NCBI GenBank assembly: GCA_036489445.1
Contig: DASXFV010000091.1
Span: forward strand, 1 to 64,000
Reading direction: 5' to 3'
DNA from: DAIDKA01 sp036489445
Lineage (GTDB): Bacteria; Pseudomonadota; Gammaproteobacteria; Steroidobacterales; Steroidobacteraceae
DNA length: 64,000 nt
Below are positions 8,104 through 16,732 of the stretch, piece by piece. The first letter of the stretch is position 1, and each line of letters begins with the position of its first letter. The notes under the pieces were generated by a model. The model worked only from the letters and a program-made list of their open reading frames with translations, ran no database searches and was not told the origin of the DNA. The position numbers were made by a program, and so were the translations under genes.

Positions 8104-8676
8104 ATGGAAGCCTTTCTCGTCTCCACCGCCTCAGTTGCCGTCGGCGAATTGGGGGACAAAACTCAGCTCCTGAGCCTGATCCTGGCCTCGCGCCTGCGGC
8201 GGCCATGGCCCATCATCGCGGGCATTTTTGTGGCGACGCTGTGCAATCACCTGCTCGCCTGCTGGTTCGGAGAGTGGGTGGGCAACCTGATCACCCCGCG
8301 AATCCTGCGCTGGGTGTTGGGCGTGTCCTTTATTGCCGTCGCCATCTGGGCCCTGATTCCCGACAAGCTGGACAATGATCTCGACAGCCGCAGCGCCCAC
8401 GGAGTATTCGTCTTCACCGTCGTGACATTCTTCCTCGCCGAGATGGGCGACAAGACCCAGGTGGTGGCGGTGGCCCTCGCGGCCCGTTACCACGAGTTGG
8501 TACAGGTGGTGGCGGGCACCACACTGGGCATGATGATCGTGAATGTGGCAACCGTCGTGTTTGCCGATCGCGCGGTGCGCTGGATTCCGCTGAAACTGGT
8601 GCGGATGGTGGCCGCGGCCATCTACACCGTGCTGGGCATCGCAACGTTGATGGGGTACCAGGGCCTGCTGCCCTGA
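8104..8676 (+). CDS. TMEM165/GDT1 family (UPF0016) cation transporter
   Basis: 190-residue membrane protein with two copies of the family motif E-x-G-D-K-[TS]-Q: ELGDKTQLL near residue 15 and EMGDKTQVV near residue 116. Each begins a three-TM repeat. The duplicated, inverted six-TM fold and its acidic motifs are known in GDT1/TMEM165 proteins, which carry Mn2+ or Ca2+ in exchange for H+; bacterial members such as MneA export Mn2+. The direction and ion here are inferred. I see no yybP-ykoY-type leader; the upstream gap is only 45 bases. Confidence 0.88.
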   Translation: MEAFLVSTASVAVGELGDKTQLLSLILASRLRRPWPIIAGIFVATLCNHLLACWFGEWVGNLITPRILRWVLGVSFIAVAIWALIPDKLDNDLDSRSAHGVFVFTVVTFFLAEMGDKTQVVAVALAARYHELVQVVAGTTLGMMIVNVATVVFADRAVRWIPLKLVRMVAAAIYTVLGIATLMGYQGLLP

Positions 8677-8686
8677 AGCGGCCTCC

Positions 8687-10612
8687 CTACTCCATGGCCG
8701 CCATCAAGGACTGCTGCAGCGCCTCGAGTTCCTCGCTACCCGTCAACCATGCCGCCTCAACGCGCTGGGTATCGCGCGCGAGCCGGGTCTGCGCGTCCAA
8801 CAGCTCGCGCAACCGCGCCTTGGCGGCGTCGGTGTAGAGATCCGGTGCCGCCAGTGCGGCCTGAACCCGCTGCGTTTCCCGGGCCAGGGCATCCAGTTCC
8901 AATTCCAGCTTCACCAGTTGCGTCTTGAGCGGATTCAATGCCGCGCGACGCTGCGCCTCCTCGCGTCGGCGTTGGCGCCGCGCGTCCGCGGAGTCGCCCT
9001 GTGATTCCGTGGTGGACTGCGAGGTGGAGGCGCTGGCCTGCGCCAGCCACTGCGCGTAATCCTCCAGATCGCCGTCAAAGGGCTGCATGCGCCCACCCTG
9101 CACCACGTAGAACTGGTCCGCCACGGTGCGCAGCAAGTGGCGGTCATGGGACACGACGACGACGGCACCCGCGTAATCCTGCAGCGCCACTGCCAATGCC
9201 TGGCGCATTTCCAGGTCCAGGTGGTTGGTCGGTTCATCCAGCAGCAGCAGGTTCGGTCTGCGGAAGATGACGATCGCCAGCATCAGGCGCGCCTTCTCGC
9301 CACCGGAGAAGGGCGCCACGGGCTCGAACACGCGTTCACCCGCGAAACCGAATCCCGCCAGAAAATCCCGCAACTCCTGCTCGGTGGCGCGCATCGCCAG
9401 CGGACCTGCCAGGTGTTTGAGATTGCCCAGCGGTGAGTCATCCACTGCCAGCTGCTCCAGCTGGTGCTGCGCGAAATAACCCAGTGCCAGATCGCGCGCC
9501 TCGGTGCGCGTTCCGGAGCGGGCGGGAAGTTCCCCCGCGAGCAATTTCATGAGGGTCGACTTGCCGGCCCCGTTGCGTCCCAGCAGCGCGATCCGATCAC
9601 CTGGGGCGATGGTCAGCCCCACCCGCTCCAGCAGGACGCGTTCCCCGTAGCCGGCCGACTGGTTCTCCAGTGCCAGCAGCGGACGCGGTAGCTTGTCCGG
9701 TTGCCGAAATTCAAACTCAAACGGTGAATCCACATGCGCAGGGGCGATGCGCTGCATTCGCTCCAGCGCTTTGAGGCGACTTTGCGCCTGGCGGGCCTTG
9801 GTCGCCTGCGCCCGGAAGCGCTCGACGAACGACTCCATGTGACGGATCTGCTGCTGCTGCCGGGTGAACAGCGCCGATTGCTCCGCCAGTTCCGCGGCGC
9901 GCTGTTCTTCAAAGGCCGAGTAATTGCCGCGGTACGCCCGTGCCCGGCCATGCTCGATATTGACCACTCGATTCACGATGCGGTCCAGGAACTCGCGATC
10001 GTGCGCGATCAGCAGCAGCGTACCGGGGTAGTCGATCAGCCAGCGCTCCAGCCACAAAATGGCATCCAGGTCCAGGTGATTGGTGGGCTCATCCAGCAGC
10101 AACAGGTCGGAGCGGCACATCAGGGCCTGAGCCACATTCAGGCGCACCCGCCACCCCCCCGAGAACGCCCGCACCGGCCGGGATTCATCTGCAGGGGTAA
10201 ATCCAAGGCCATGCAGGAGGCGCCCGGCGCGGCTGCGGGCATCGTAGCCACCCACCGCTGCATACCGTCCATGCAGCTCGCCGATCCGCGCGCCGTCATC
10301 GGACGCTTCGGCGGCAGCGATCGCCCGCTCCAGGGCGCGCAGTTCCGGATCCCCATCCAAAATGAACTCGATCGCCGCCTGATCGGTAGCCATCAGTTCC
10401 TGGGAAACATGCGCCACGGCCAGCCCTTGCGGCATCTCAAAGCTGCCGGTATCCGGGTGCAGTTGTCCCCGCACCAGGCTCAGCAGGCTGGATTTGCCGC
10501 TGCCATTTTCACCCGTGATGCCGACCTTTTCGCCACGAAACAGGCCGAAACTGGCGTCGGCGAACAATATCCGCGGTCCGCGCCGCAGGGTGACAGCGGT
10601 AAAATTCAGCAT
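8687..10612 (-). CDS. yheS: ABC-F family ATPase (YheS/Uup-like)
   Basis: 641-residue soluble protein with two ABC cassettes and no TM segment. The first has Walker A GENGSGKSS, signature FSGGWRVRL and LLLLDEPTNHLD. The second has GRNGAGKST, FSGGEKARL and LLLLDEPTNHLD. Between them is a charged helical interdomain linker (RQQQQIRHMESFVERFRAQATKARQ, the P-site tRNA interaction region), and a basic coiled-coil tail occupies about residues 540-640. This matches YheS-type ABC-F proteins, which bind the ribosomal E site and modulate translation. It converges with the GDT1 gene, with 10 bases between stops. Confidence 0.88.
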   Translation of the reverse strand: MLNFTAVTLRRGPRILFADASFGLFRGEKVGITGENGSGKSSLLSLVRGQLHPDTGSFEMPQGLAVAHVSQELMATDQAAIEFILDGDPELRALERAIAAAEASDDGARIGELHGRYAAVGGYDARSRAGRLLHGLGFTPADESRPVRAFSGGWRVRLNVAQALMCRSDLLLLDEPTNHLDLDAILWLERWLIDYPGTLLLIAHDREFLDRIVNRVVNIEHGRARAYRGNYSAFEEQRAAELAEQSALFTRQQQQIRHMESFVERFRAQATKARQAQSRLKALERMQRIAPAHVDSPFEFEFRQPDKLPRPLLALENQSAGYGERVLLERVGLTIAPGDRIALLGRNGAGKSTLMKLLAGELPARSGTRTEARDLALGYFAQHQLEQLAVDDSPLGNLKHLAGPLAMRATEQELRDFLAGFGFAGERVFEPVAPFSGGEKARLMLAIVIFRRPNLLLLDEPTNHLDLEMRQALAVALQDYAGAVVVVSHDRHLLRTVADQFYVVQGGRMQPFDGDLEDYAQWLAQASASTSQSTTESQGDSADARRQRRREEAQRRAALNPLKTQLVKLELELDALARETQRVQAALAAPDLYTDAAKARLRELLDAQTRLARDTQRVEAAWLTGSEELEALQQSLMAAME

Positions 10613-10729
10613 GCTTCAGGCGCTACTCAGCCAGTCGGCCGGCAAGGCTAACGGCCGGAACGCCACATCGCAATGCCTGCCGGCAAGCGGTGATTTTGCG
10701 CATAATGGCCCGCACCAACGGGAGGTTGC

Positions 10730-11305
10730 ATGATAGATGCCAGTAAATTGCCCCAAATCGCCGCGGTGACCGCGATCGTCGCCTTTGGCGTTTACCGGCG
10801 CGTGCGGCGCACCATCGGGCGCCAGGTCCTGACCGCCGGTCGGCAGATATTGCGCATGGCGTTTTTCGCGCTGGTCTGTGTGGTGGTGTCTGTCATATCG
10901 TTCCGCTATGGACTGCGGCCGGTCGCCGTGGCCTACCTCGTGAGCGGCCTGGTCGTAGGCGTCGCGGTGGGCTGGTTTGCACTGCGGCATACGGCGTTTG
11001 AAGCCACGCCGCAGGGCTACTTCTATACACCGCACCTTTATATCGGGATTGCCGTCACGGCGCTGTTCATCGGGCGCATTCTGTACCGTTTGGTGCTGGG
11101 CTTCAGCGCGACCAGCGCCGCAGGCTCCGGGACAGCGCAAAATTTCGGCAACAGTCCGCTGACTCTTGGAATCCTGTTCCTGACCGCGGGTTATTACATC
11201 GTCTACTGCACAGGCCTGCTGCAGTGGCTGCGCAGGGCTCAACGGACCGCCGGTGCTAGACCTTCACCAGGCGCGCCGGATGGCGCATCATCCACTTCCA
11301 TTTGA
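10730..11305 (+). CDS. Multi-pass membrane protein of unknown function (DUF1453-like)
   Basis: 191-residue protein with about five hydrophobic segments. Notable features are a basic YRRVRRTIGRQ stretch after the first segment and the motif ATPQGYFYTPHLYIG before the fourth. It resembles small CcdC/DUF1453-type membrane proteins of gammaproteobacteria, but the resemblance is from memory and tentative. A GGGAGG Shine-Dalgarno lies 5 bases before the ATG. It is divergent from the ABC-F gene and 20 bases upstream of the peroxiredoxin. Confidence 0.65.
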   Translation: MIDASKLPQIAAVTAIVAFGVYRRVRRTIGRQVLTAGRQILRMAFFALVCVVVSVISFRYGLRPVAVAYLVSGLVVGVAVGWFALRHTAFEATPQGYFYTPHLYIGIAVTALFIGRILYRLVLGFSATSAAGSGTAQNFGNSPLTLGILFLTAGYYIVYCTGLLQWLRRAQRTAGARPSPGAPDGASSTSI

Positions 11306-11325
11306 TCAATTCGAGGGGAGAAACC

Positions 11326-11913
11326 ATGAATCGCTTGTTGTTGGCTGGTCTGATTTCCTGCGCCGTAAGCGCTCAGGCCCTGGCCGCGCTGCCCGTGGGC
11401 ACCGCCGCACCGACGTTCACTGCCAAGGCCTCACTGGCGGGCAAGGAATTCACCTACAACCTGACCAAGGCGCTGAAGAAGGGTCCGGTGGTGGTGTACT
11501 TCTATCCGGGGGCCTTTACCGGTGGCTGTAACATCCAGGCGCATACGTTTGCGCAGGACATGGACAAGTTCCATAGCGCCGGCGCCACGGTGATCGGGGT
11601 GTCGCTGGATAAGATCTCGACTCTGAATGCCTTCTCATCCGATCCGCAATACTGTGCAGGCAAGCTGCCGGTGGCCTCGGATGCGGATGGCGCCATCGCG
11701 AAGAATTATGACCTCAAGGTCATGGATGGCCGTCCGGGGATGAAGGATTCCCGCGGCATCGATCTGGATCATAAGTTCGCGGAGCGCACCACGTTCATCA
11801 TCACCAAGGACGGCAAGATCGCAGCGACCGTCGGTGGCGTGAGCCCGGCGGAAAACGTTGAGAAGACGCTGGCAATCGTTCAGGACATTGCGGCCGGCAA
11901 GCCGGTCGGCTGA
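11326..11913 (+). CDS. Exported peroxiredoxin (AhpC/TSA family)
   Basis: 195-residue thioredoxin-fold peroxidase with a signal peptide (MNRLLLAGLISCAVSAQALA), hence periplasmic. The peroxidatic site P-x-x-x-T-x-x-C is seen in PGAFTGGC, followed by the conserved YDLKVMDGRPGMKD region and the R-x-T of ERTTFIIT. It reduces H2O2 or organic peroxides; the resolving cysteine may be the C in DPQYCAGK. The start at 11326 is supported by GAGGGGAG just upstream. A longer in-frame start at 11302 would spoil the signal peptide. Confidence 0.9.
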   Translation: MNRLLLAGLISCAVSAQALAALPVGTAAPTFTAKASLAGKEFTYNLTKALKKGPVVVYFYPGAFTGGCNIQAHTFAQDMDKFHSAGATVIGVSLDKISTLNAFSSDPQYCAGKLPVASDADGAIAKNYDLKVMDGRPGMKDSRGIDLDHKFAERTTFIITKDGKIAATVGGVSPAENVEKTLAIVQDIAAGKPVG

Positions 11914-11924
11914 GCAGCTTTGGC

Positions 11925-11951
11925 GCTCCCGGCCTGGCTCAGGCCGGGAGC
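11925..11951. terminator. Strong hairpin between convergent peroxiredoxin and xth genes
   Basis: A perfect 12-bp stem with a 3-base loop (GCTCCCGGCCTG, loop GCT, then its complement) fills the gap between two convergent genes. There is no clear U-tract on either side, so termination may be bidirectional but not a textbook intrinsic terminator. The xth stop codon (11939-11941) lies inside the hairpin. Confidence 0.65.
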
Positions 11952-12742
11952 TGCAGCTGGATACTGACCGGGCAGTGATCGCTGCCCATGACCTCTGGAT
12001 GGATCTGCGCACTCGTCACCCGCTCGCTGATTGACTGCGACACCAGCACGTAGTCGATTCTCCATCCGACATTTCGCGCCCGGGAATTGGCGAAATGGCT
12101 CCACCAGGTGTAATAGCCGTTGCCCTGTTTGAACTTCCGGAACGTGTCCACGAAGCCGGCATCCACGAAGTTCTGAAAGCCCTCCCGCTCCTCGTCGGTG
12201 AACCCTTTCTTGCCCCGATTCGGTTTCGGATTGGCCAGGTCCAGTTCGGTATGGGCGACATTCAGATCGCCGCAGAACACGACGGGCTTGCGCTGCTGCA
12301 GTTCCCGGCAATACGCGAGGAAGGCCGGATCCCAGGCCTTGTGCCGCAGCGTGATGCGGCTCAGATCATCCTTGGCGTTGGGGGTGTACACCGTTACCAC
12401 ATAAAAGTCCGGGTACTCCGCCGCGATGAGGCGGCCTTCCTCGGAGCTGTCGCGTTCCAGTTCATCCGCGAAGGCGTACTGACTGGCCAGCTGGTGCGGG
12501 AACCCGTTCACCACCGTGAGGGGCTGCTGACGCGAGAAAATGGCAGTCCCTGAATAGCCCTTCTTCACGGCCGAATTCCAGAATTCGTGGTAACCGGGCA
12601 CCTCGACCTCCACCTGGTGGCGTTCCGCCTTGGTCTCCTGCAGACACAGAACATCCGGTTGATGCTCGGCGATGAACTTCTGGAATGTGCCCTTCTTGAC
12701 CACGGCACGGATGCCATTGACGTTCCAGGAATAGATCTTCAT
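11939..12742 (-). CDS. xth: Exodeoxyribonuclease III
   Basis: 267-residue EEP-fold nuclease of the ExoIII/APE1 family. Visible motifs include WNVNGIRA (metal-binding Asn), LQETKA (catalytic Glu), VVTVYTPNA (Tyr), GDLNVAHTELDL (Asp/Asn), GFTDEER, WRIDYVLVS and GSDHCPV (catalytic His near the C-terminus). All expected active-site residues are present. It acts as an AP endonuclease and 3' repair exonuclease in base-excision repair. The length is normal for the family. Confidence 0.94.
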   Translation of the reverse strand: MKIYSWNVNGIRAVVKKGTFQKFIAEHQPDVLCLQETKAERHQVEVEVPGYHEFWNSAVKKGYSGTAIFSRQQPLTVVNGFPHQLASQYAFADELERDSSEEGRLIAAEYPDFYVVTVYTPNAKDDLSRITLRHKAWDPAFLAYCRELQQRKPVVFCGDLNVAHTELDLANPKPNRGKKGFTDEEREGFQNFVDAGFVDTFRKFKQGNGYYTWWSHFANSRARNVGWRIDYVLVSQSISERVTSAQIHPEVMGSDHCPVSIQLQLPA

Positions 12743-12843
12743 GCGCGCTGCGCTCTCGCCTTAAAAAAACGTTTCGCAGTGTGCCTCAACCCTCGGGCGG
12801 TTGCCTCCCGGCGGCGCTGTGACACTTGGTCGTCAGATTTCGA

Positions 12844-12871
12844 TTGACGTACACATGAGAATCATTATCAT
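12844..12871 (+). promoter_or_regulatory. Sigma-70-like promoter of the iron cluster
   Basis: A -35 TTGACG (12844-12849) and a -10 TATCAT (12866-12871) are separated by 16 bases. The -10 overlaps the Fur box, so Fur-Fe2+ binding would block polymerase. It lies directly upstream of the TonB receptor gene. Confidence 0.55.
12856..12870 (+). promoter_or_regulatory. Fur box upstream of TonB-dependent receptor
   Basis: TGAGAATCATTATCA matches the 7-1-7 Fur consensus TGATAATNATTATCA with one mismatch. It lies 39 bases before the receptor start and overlaps the proposed promoter. Iron-responsive repression of the downstream receptor-PiuC-Sel1 unit is the expected consequence. Confidence 0.85.
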
Positions 12872-12908
12872 TCGCCTTACGTAATGCAGTAACTAAAAGG
12901 TGCCCCGA

Positions 12909-15128
12909 ATGCGTACGACCGAAGACGGAATTGTCGCCAAACAGCATCCCAAACCCGGCGCCGCACTGCACCGGTACCTCGGCGCCGCGGGGCTGTGCGC
13001 CTCCACCGTCCTCGGCACGGTGGTCCATGCCGCCAATGCCGTCGACACCGCCGCGAATGGGGCCAGCGCGAATGACACCGATGCAGACGGAGATGAGAAT
13101 CTCGCCCAGGTCACGGTGACCGGGGTGCGTTCCTTGCTGCGCGACAAGCTGGGCGACACGGCCTTGAACACCCCGCAGAGCGTCACGGTGGTCAGCAGCG
13201 ATCTGATCGCCTCCCAGGGTTCGACCCGGCTGGAGGATGCGCTGCGCAATGTCCCCGGCATCACGCTGAACGCCGGGGAAGGCGCCGCGCGCGGGGACAC
13301 CGTGAATATCCGCGGCTTCTCTGCCTTCAATGATTTTTTCATCGATGGCATCCGCGATGCGGCCGTCTATACCCGCGACATCTTCGACGCCGATGCGGTG
13401 GAAGTCCTGGAAGGGCCCTCCGCCGTACTGTTCGGCCGCGGATCCACGGGCGGTGCAATCAACCAGGTGACCAAGGCTCCGCTGCTCACCCCGCTGGCCA
13501 ACCTGGCCTCGATGATCGGCACCAACGATCTGATCCGTACCACCGGAGACTTCAACTTCCCGTTCGCCACCGCGGCCGCTTTCCGTCTGAACGTCATGGG
13601 CGAGTCCTCTGAGGCAGCCGGGCGCGATTTCGTCAAGAACCGCCGCTGGGGCATCGCCCCGGCCCTGGCTTTCGGCATCGGCGAACAGGACACGCTGACG
13701 CTCACCTATCTGCACCAGCAGGAGAACAATGTTCCGGACGGCGGCATTCCATTCGTCGATGGCGCACCGGCACCCGTCCCGCGCAGCAACGATTACGGCC
13801 TGGTCAGTGACGTCAACACCACTCTGGATGACATCGCCACGGTGCGCTACAAGCACGATTTCAGTGACAACCTATCGATCGCGGACACGCTGCGCTACGC
13901 GCATTACCAGTTCGACTATCAAAGCGCCATGCCGAATTTCGGCAGCGCCGTGCCTACGGCAACGATGCCTTTCAGTGACATCCTGGTCGGGCGCGATGAG
14001 CCGGGAAGCTCTGGCGTTCAGACCAACCTGACGGAGCAGGTCGACCTCACGGCGCACTTCAGCACCGGGCCGATCACTCATGCATTCATGACGGGTCTGG
14101 AAGTCGCCCGCCAGACATCGGACCTGGACCGCTACAACAATCCCTTCAATACCAATAACATGTGGGTGCCGGAAACTTCGTTGCTGAACCCCAATCCCAT
14201 CGAACCCATGCCGGGCATCCTGCCCGTGACGTCACGCCAGGACACCCTCGCGCGGTCCGATTCCTTCTATGTCACCGACACCATCGGTTTCAATCAGTAC
14301 TTCGATCTGCTGGCGAGCGCCCGCTATGATCGATTCTCGGCTGATTACCATCAGCTCACGGTGACCAGCGGGGCGATACTGGATCTGACCCACATTGACA
14401 ATGTCGGCAGCCCGCGCGCCGCTTTCGAATTCAAACCCACGGCGGATCAGACCTACTACATCGCCTATGGGACATCGTTCGACCCTTCGGCCGAAGCGCT
14501 CACCCTCACGACCAAGACGGCCAATCTCGGACCGGTCAAGGCTACGAGCTACGAGACCGGCGCGAAGGAGTCGCTCCTGGGCGGAGGGCTGATGCTGTCC
14601 GCCGCGGTGTTCCGCACCCAGGTCAACAATGCCCAGACCAATGATCCGGATAATCCCACCCTCACCATTCTCGATGGTGATCAGCGGGTGGATGGCATGG
14701 AGCTGCAGGCCACGGGCCATCTCACGCGCAACTGGGAACTGTTCGCAGGCTACAGTCTGCTCGATGGCAAAACCGTCTCCTCCGGCACCCCGGCCTACGT
14801 GGGTAAGGAAATGCCCAACGTCGCGCATAACGGACTGAACCTGTGGACCGAGTATTACCTGCCCTACGGAATCGAGATCGGTGGGGGTGCCAACTGGCTG
14901 GGCCAGCGCTTCGCAGACAGTGGCGAAACCGCCCGCGTGCCGGGCTATGTGGTCTGGAATGCCATGGTGTCGTACAAGATCTCGCCTAACGTCAGCTTGC
15001 AGTTGAACGGCTTGAACCTGTTCAACCGGTACTACTACGCCGCGCCCTACTACACGAGCCCGGCGGAAAATCACGTGATACCGGGCGCCGGCCGCAGTGC
15101 CACCCTGTCCGTCAACGTGAACCTCTGA
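12909..15128 (+). CDS. piuA: TonB-dependent siderophore receptor (PiuA/Fiu-like)
   Basis: 739-residue outer-membrane receptor. It has a somewhat long signal region (hydrophobic part LGAAGLCASTVLGTVVHA), a plug domain with NTPQSVTVVSSDL, LRNVPGITLNAGEG, NIRGF and DAVEVLEGPSAVLFGRGSTGG, and a 22-strand barrel ending NVNL. This matches catecholate receptors of the Fiu/PiuA type, which take up monomeric catechols. The ATG at 12909 has AAAAGG 8 bases upstream; a GTG at 12900 is a less likely start. The next two genes are PiuC and a Sel1 protein, the same order as around piuA in Pseudomonas, which supports the assignment. Confidence 0.88.
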   Translation: MRTTEDGIVAKQHPKPGAALHRYLGAAGLCASTVLGTVVHAANAVDTAANGASANDTDADGDENLAQVTVTGVRSLLRDKLGDTALNTPQSVTVVSSDLIASQGSTRLEDALRNVPGITLNAGEGAARGDTVNIRGFSAFNDFFIDGIRDAAVYTRDIFDADAVEVLEGPSAVLFGRGSTGGAINQVTKAPLLTPLANLASMIGTNDLIRTTGDFNFPFATAAAFRLNVMGESSEAAGRDFVKNRRWGIAPALAFGIGEQDTLTLTYLHQQENNVPDGGIPFVDGAPAPVPRSNDYGLVSDVNTTLDDIATVRYKHDFSDNLSIADTLRYAHYQFDYQSAMPNFGSAVPTATMPFSDILVGRDEPGSSGVQTNLTEQVDLTAHFSTGPITHAFMTGLEVARQTSDLDRYNNPFNTNNMWVPETSLLNPNPIEPMPGILPVTSRQDTLARSDSFYVTDTIGFNQYFDLLASARYDRFSADYHQLTVTSGAILDLTHIDNVGSPRAAFEFKPTADQTYYIAYGTSFDPSAEALTLTTKTANLGPVKATSYETGAKESLLGGGLMLSAAVFRTQVNNAQTNDPDNPTLTILDGDQRVDGMELQATGHLTRNWELFAGYSLLDGKTVSSGTPAYVGKEMPNVAHNGLNLWTEYYLPYGIEIGGGANWLGQRFADSGETARVPGYVVWNAMVSYKISPNVSLQLNGLNLFNRYYYAAPYYTSPAENHVIPGAGRSATLSVNVNL

Positions 15129-15133
15129 GCCTC

Positions 15134-15814
15134 ATGCTGCTGCCGATCACCGCGGTGCTCACGGCCGAGGAAGTGCAGGCCGTGCGGGCGCGTCTGGCAG
15201 GAGCCACTTGGGGTGATGGGCGGCTGACCGCGGGCTACCGCTCAGCCGGGGTGAAGGAGAATCTGCAAGTGCCGCAGTCCGATCCTGCGGCGCAGGCAGC
15301 GGGGGACATCGTTCTGCGGGCACTGGAGCGCAATGCGACCTTTATCGGCGCGACTCTGCCGCATCACGTGTATCCGCCCCTGTTCAATCGCTATGAGCCC
15401 GGCATGGGCTTTGGCGCTCACGTGGACAATGCCGTGCGGCAGGTCCCCGGCACGCCGCACCGGTTGCGCACGGATGTTTCCGCAACCCTGTTCCTGAGCG
15501 CACCCCAGGACTACGAGGGCGGAGAACTCGTCATCGACGATCTGTATGGGGCGCACTCGGTCAAGCTTGCCGCCGGGGACCTGGTGGTGTATCCCGCCGC
15601 CAGTCTGCATCGCGTGCAGCCGGTGACCCGTGGTGTGCGGGAGGCGGCGTTCTTCTGGATCCAAAGCATGGTGCGCGACGAGCGTGCACGCACCCTGCTC
15701 TACGAGATGGATACGTCGATTCGCGAGCTCACCGCCCAGGGGGCCGATGCGTCCAGTCTGCTGCGCCTGACAGGCTGCTATCACAATCTGATCCGGCGCT
15801 GGGCGGAGCTCTGA
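15134..15814 (+). CDS. piuC: PiuC, Fe(II)/2-oxoglutarate-dependent PKHD-type hydroxylase
   Basis: 226-residue prolyl-4-hydroxylase-like (PKHD) dioxygenase. The iron ligands appear as H-x-D in GFGAHVDNA and a distal His in SLHRVQPVTRG; the Arg after it binds 2-oxoglutarate. The C-terminal helical extension is typical of PiuC/YbiX. The substrate is unsettled, but association with catecholate uptake is conserved. It starts 5 bases after the receptor stop, so it is co-transcribed and iron-regulated. Confidence 0.92.
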   Translation: MLLPITAVLTAEEVQAVRARLAGATWGDGRLTAGYRSAGVKENLQVPQSDPAAQAAGDIVLRALERNATFIGATLPHHVYPPLFNRYEPGMGFGAHVDNAVRQVPGTPHRLRTDVSATLFLSAPQDYEGGELVIDDLYGAHSVKLAAGDLVVYPAASLHRVQPVTRGVREAAFFWIQSMVRDERARTLLYEMDTSIRELTAQGADASSLLRLTGCYHNLIRRWAEL

Positions 15815-15818
15815 TCGC

Positions 15819-16628
15819 GTGGCCCTGACTGACGAGCAACTCAGCCGGGCCTATGCCGCGGAGGCCAGCCAGCTGCGCATGCTGCGCTTGCAGCAGTTGA
15901 GCTATCGGGAACTGCAGGAAATCCTCAGCGGTGACCCGGCGCAGGCGGCCGTGTGGATCAGGAGCGCGGCGGATTGCGGATTGGCCGCCGCACAGCTGCG
16001 CCTGGGGCGGATGCTGTTGGACGGGACGGGCGTCGTGACCGACGCGCGGGCTGCTCTGGCATGGTTTACCCGGGCGGCCGCTCAAGGCGATGCCGAGGCC
16101 ATGAACATGGTGGGTCGCTGCCTGGAAAACGGCTGGGGCACGCCGGCCGATGCCTCGCGCGCGGCCGCGCAGTACCGGTTAGCGGCGCAGCGCGGTCACG
16201 ACTGGGGTGAATACAATTTCGGCAATATGTTGTTCGACGGCCGCGGGGTAGCCTGCGATCGCAGGCTCGCCGTCTACTGGTATCGGCGCGCGGCCCGCCA
16301 GGGTCACAGCCGCGCGATGAATCTGCTGGGCCGCTGTCTGGAGGAAGGCTGGGGCTGCGGACGGAATCCTGCACACGCGGTGCTGTGGTATGAACGCGCC
16401 GCGAAAGCGGGATATTTTCGGGGCCAATTCAATTACGCCGCGGTGCTGGCACAGCACGGTCAATGCGCGGCTGCCGCGTCGTGGTATCTACAGGCTGCCG
16501 CGGGCGGCGACCACGCCATCCGATGTTCCATTGTCACGGCGCTGATCAACGCCACGGATCCGGCACTGGTCGCGGTGCGCGCCCGCATCGCCCGCCAGGT
16601 GACTGCAGCCCGCCAGCGGCGGGAATAG
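15819..16628 (+). CDS. Sel1-repeat (TPR-like) protein of the piu cluster
   Basis: 269-residue soluble protein built of Sel1-like repeats: A.LRLGRMLLDGTGV, AMNMVGRCLENGWGT, EYNFGNMLFDGRGV, AMNLLGRCLEEGWGC and QFNYAAVLAQHG. Each repeat is about 36 residues and forms a helix pair, giving an alpha-solenoid for protein-protein contacts. The chosen start is the GTG at 15819, 4 bases after the piuC stop, with translational coupling likely. A Sel1 gene at this position is also found beside piuA-piuC in Pseudomonas. Its molecular role is unknown. Confidence 0.85.
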   Translation: MALTDEQLSRAYAAEASQLRMLRLQQLSYRELQEILSGDPAQAAVWIRSAADCGLAAAQLRLGRMLLDGTGVVTDARAALAWFTRAAAQGDAEAMNMVGRCLENGWGTPADASRAAAQYRLAAQRGHDWGEYNFGNMLFDGRGVACDRRLAVYWYRRAARQGHSRAMNLLGRCLEEGWGCGRNPAHAVLWYERAAKAGYFRGQFNYAAVLAQHGQCAAAASWYLQAAAGGDHAIRCSIVTALINATDPALVAVRARIARQVTAARQRRE

Positions 16629-16732
16629 CCTCCCCTGGAACGCTCCTGAATCCCGCCGCAGCGCGGCTGTGATGGTACGGCACGGGTACCCGGCCTATGA
16701 TGACCGCCACTTTGTCTCACAGGGGGATCATC

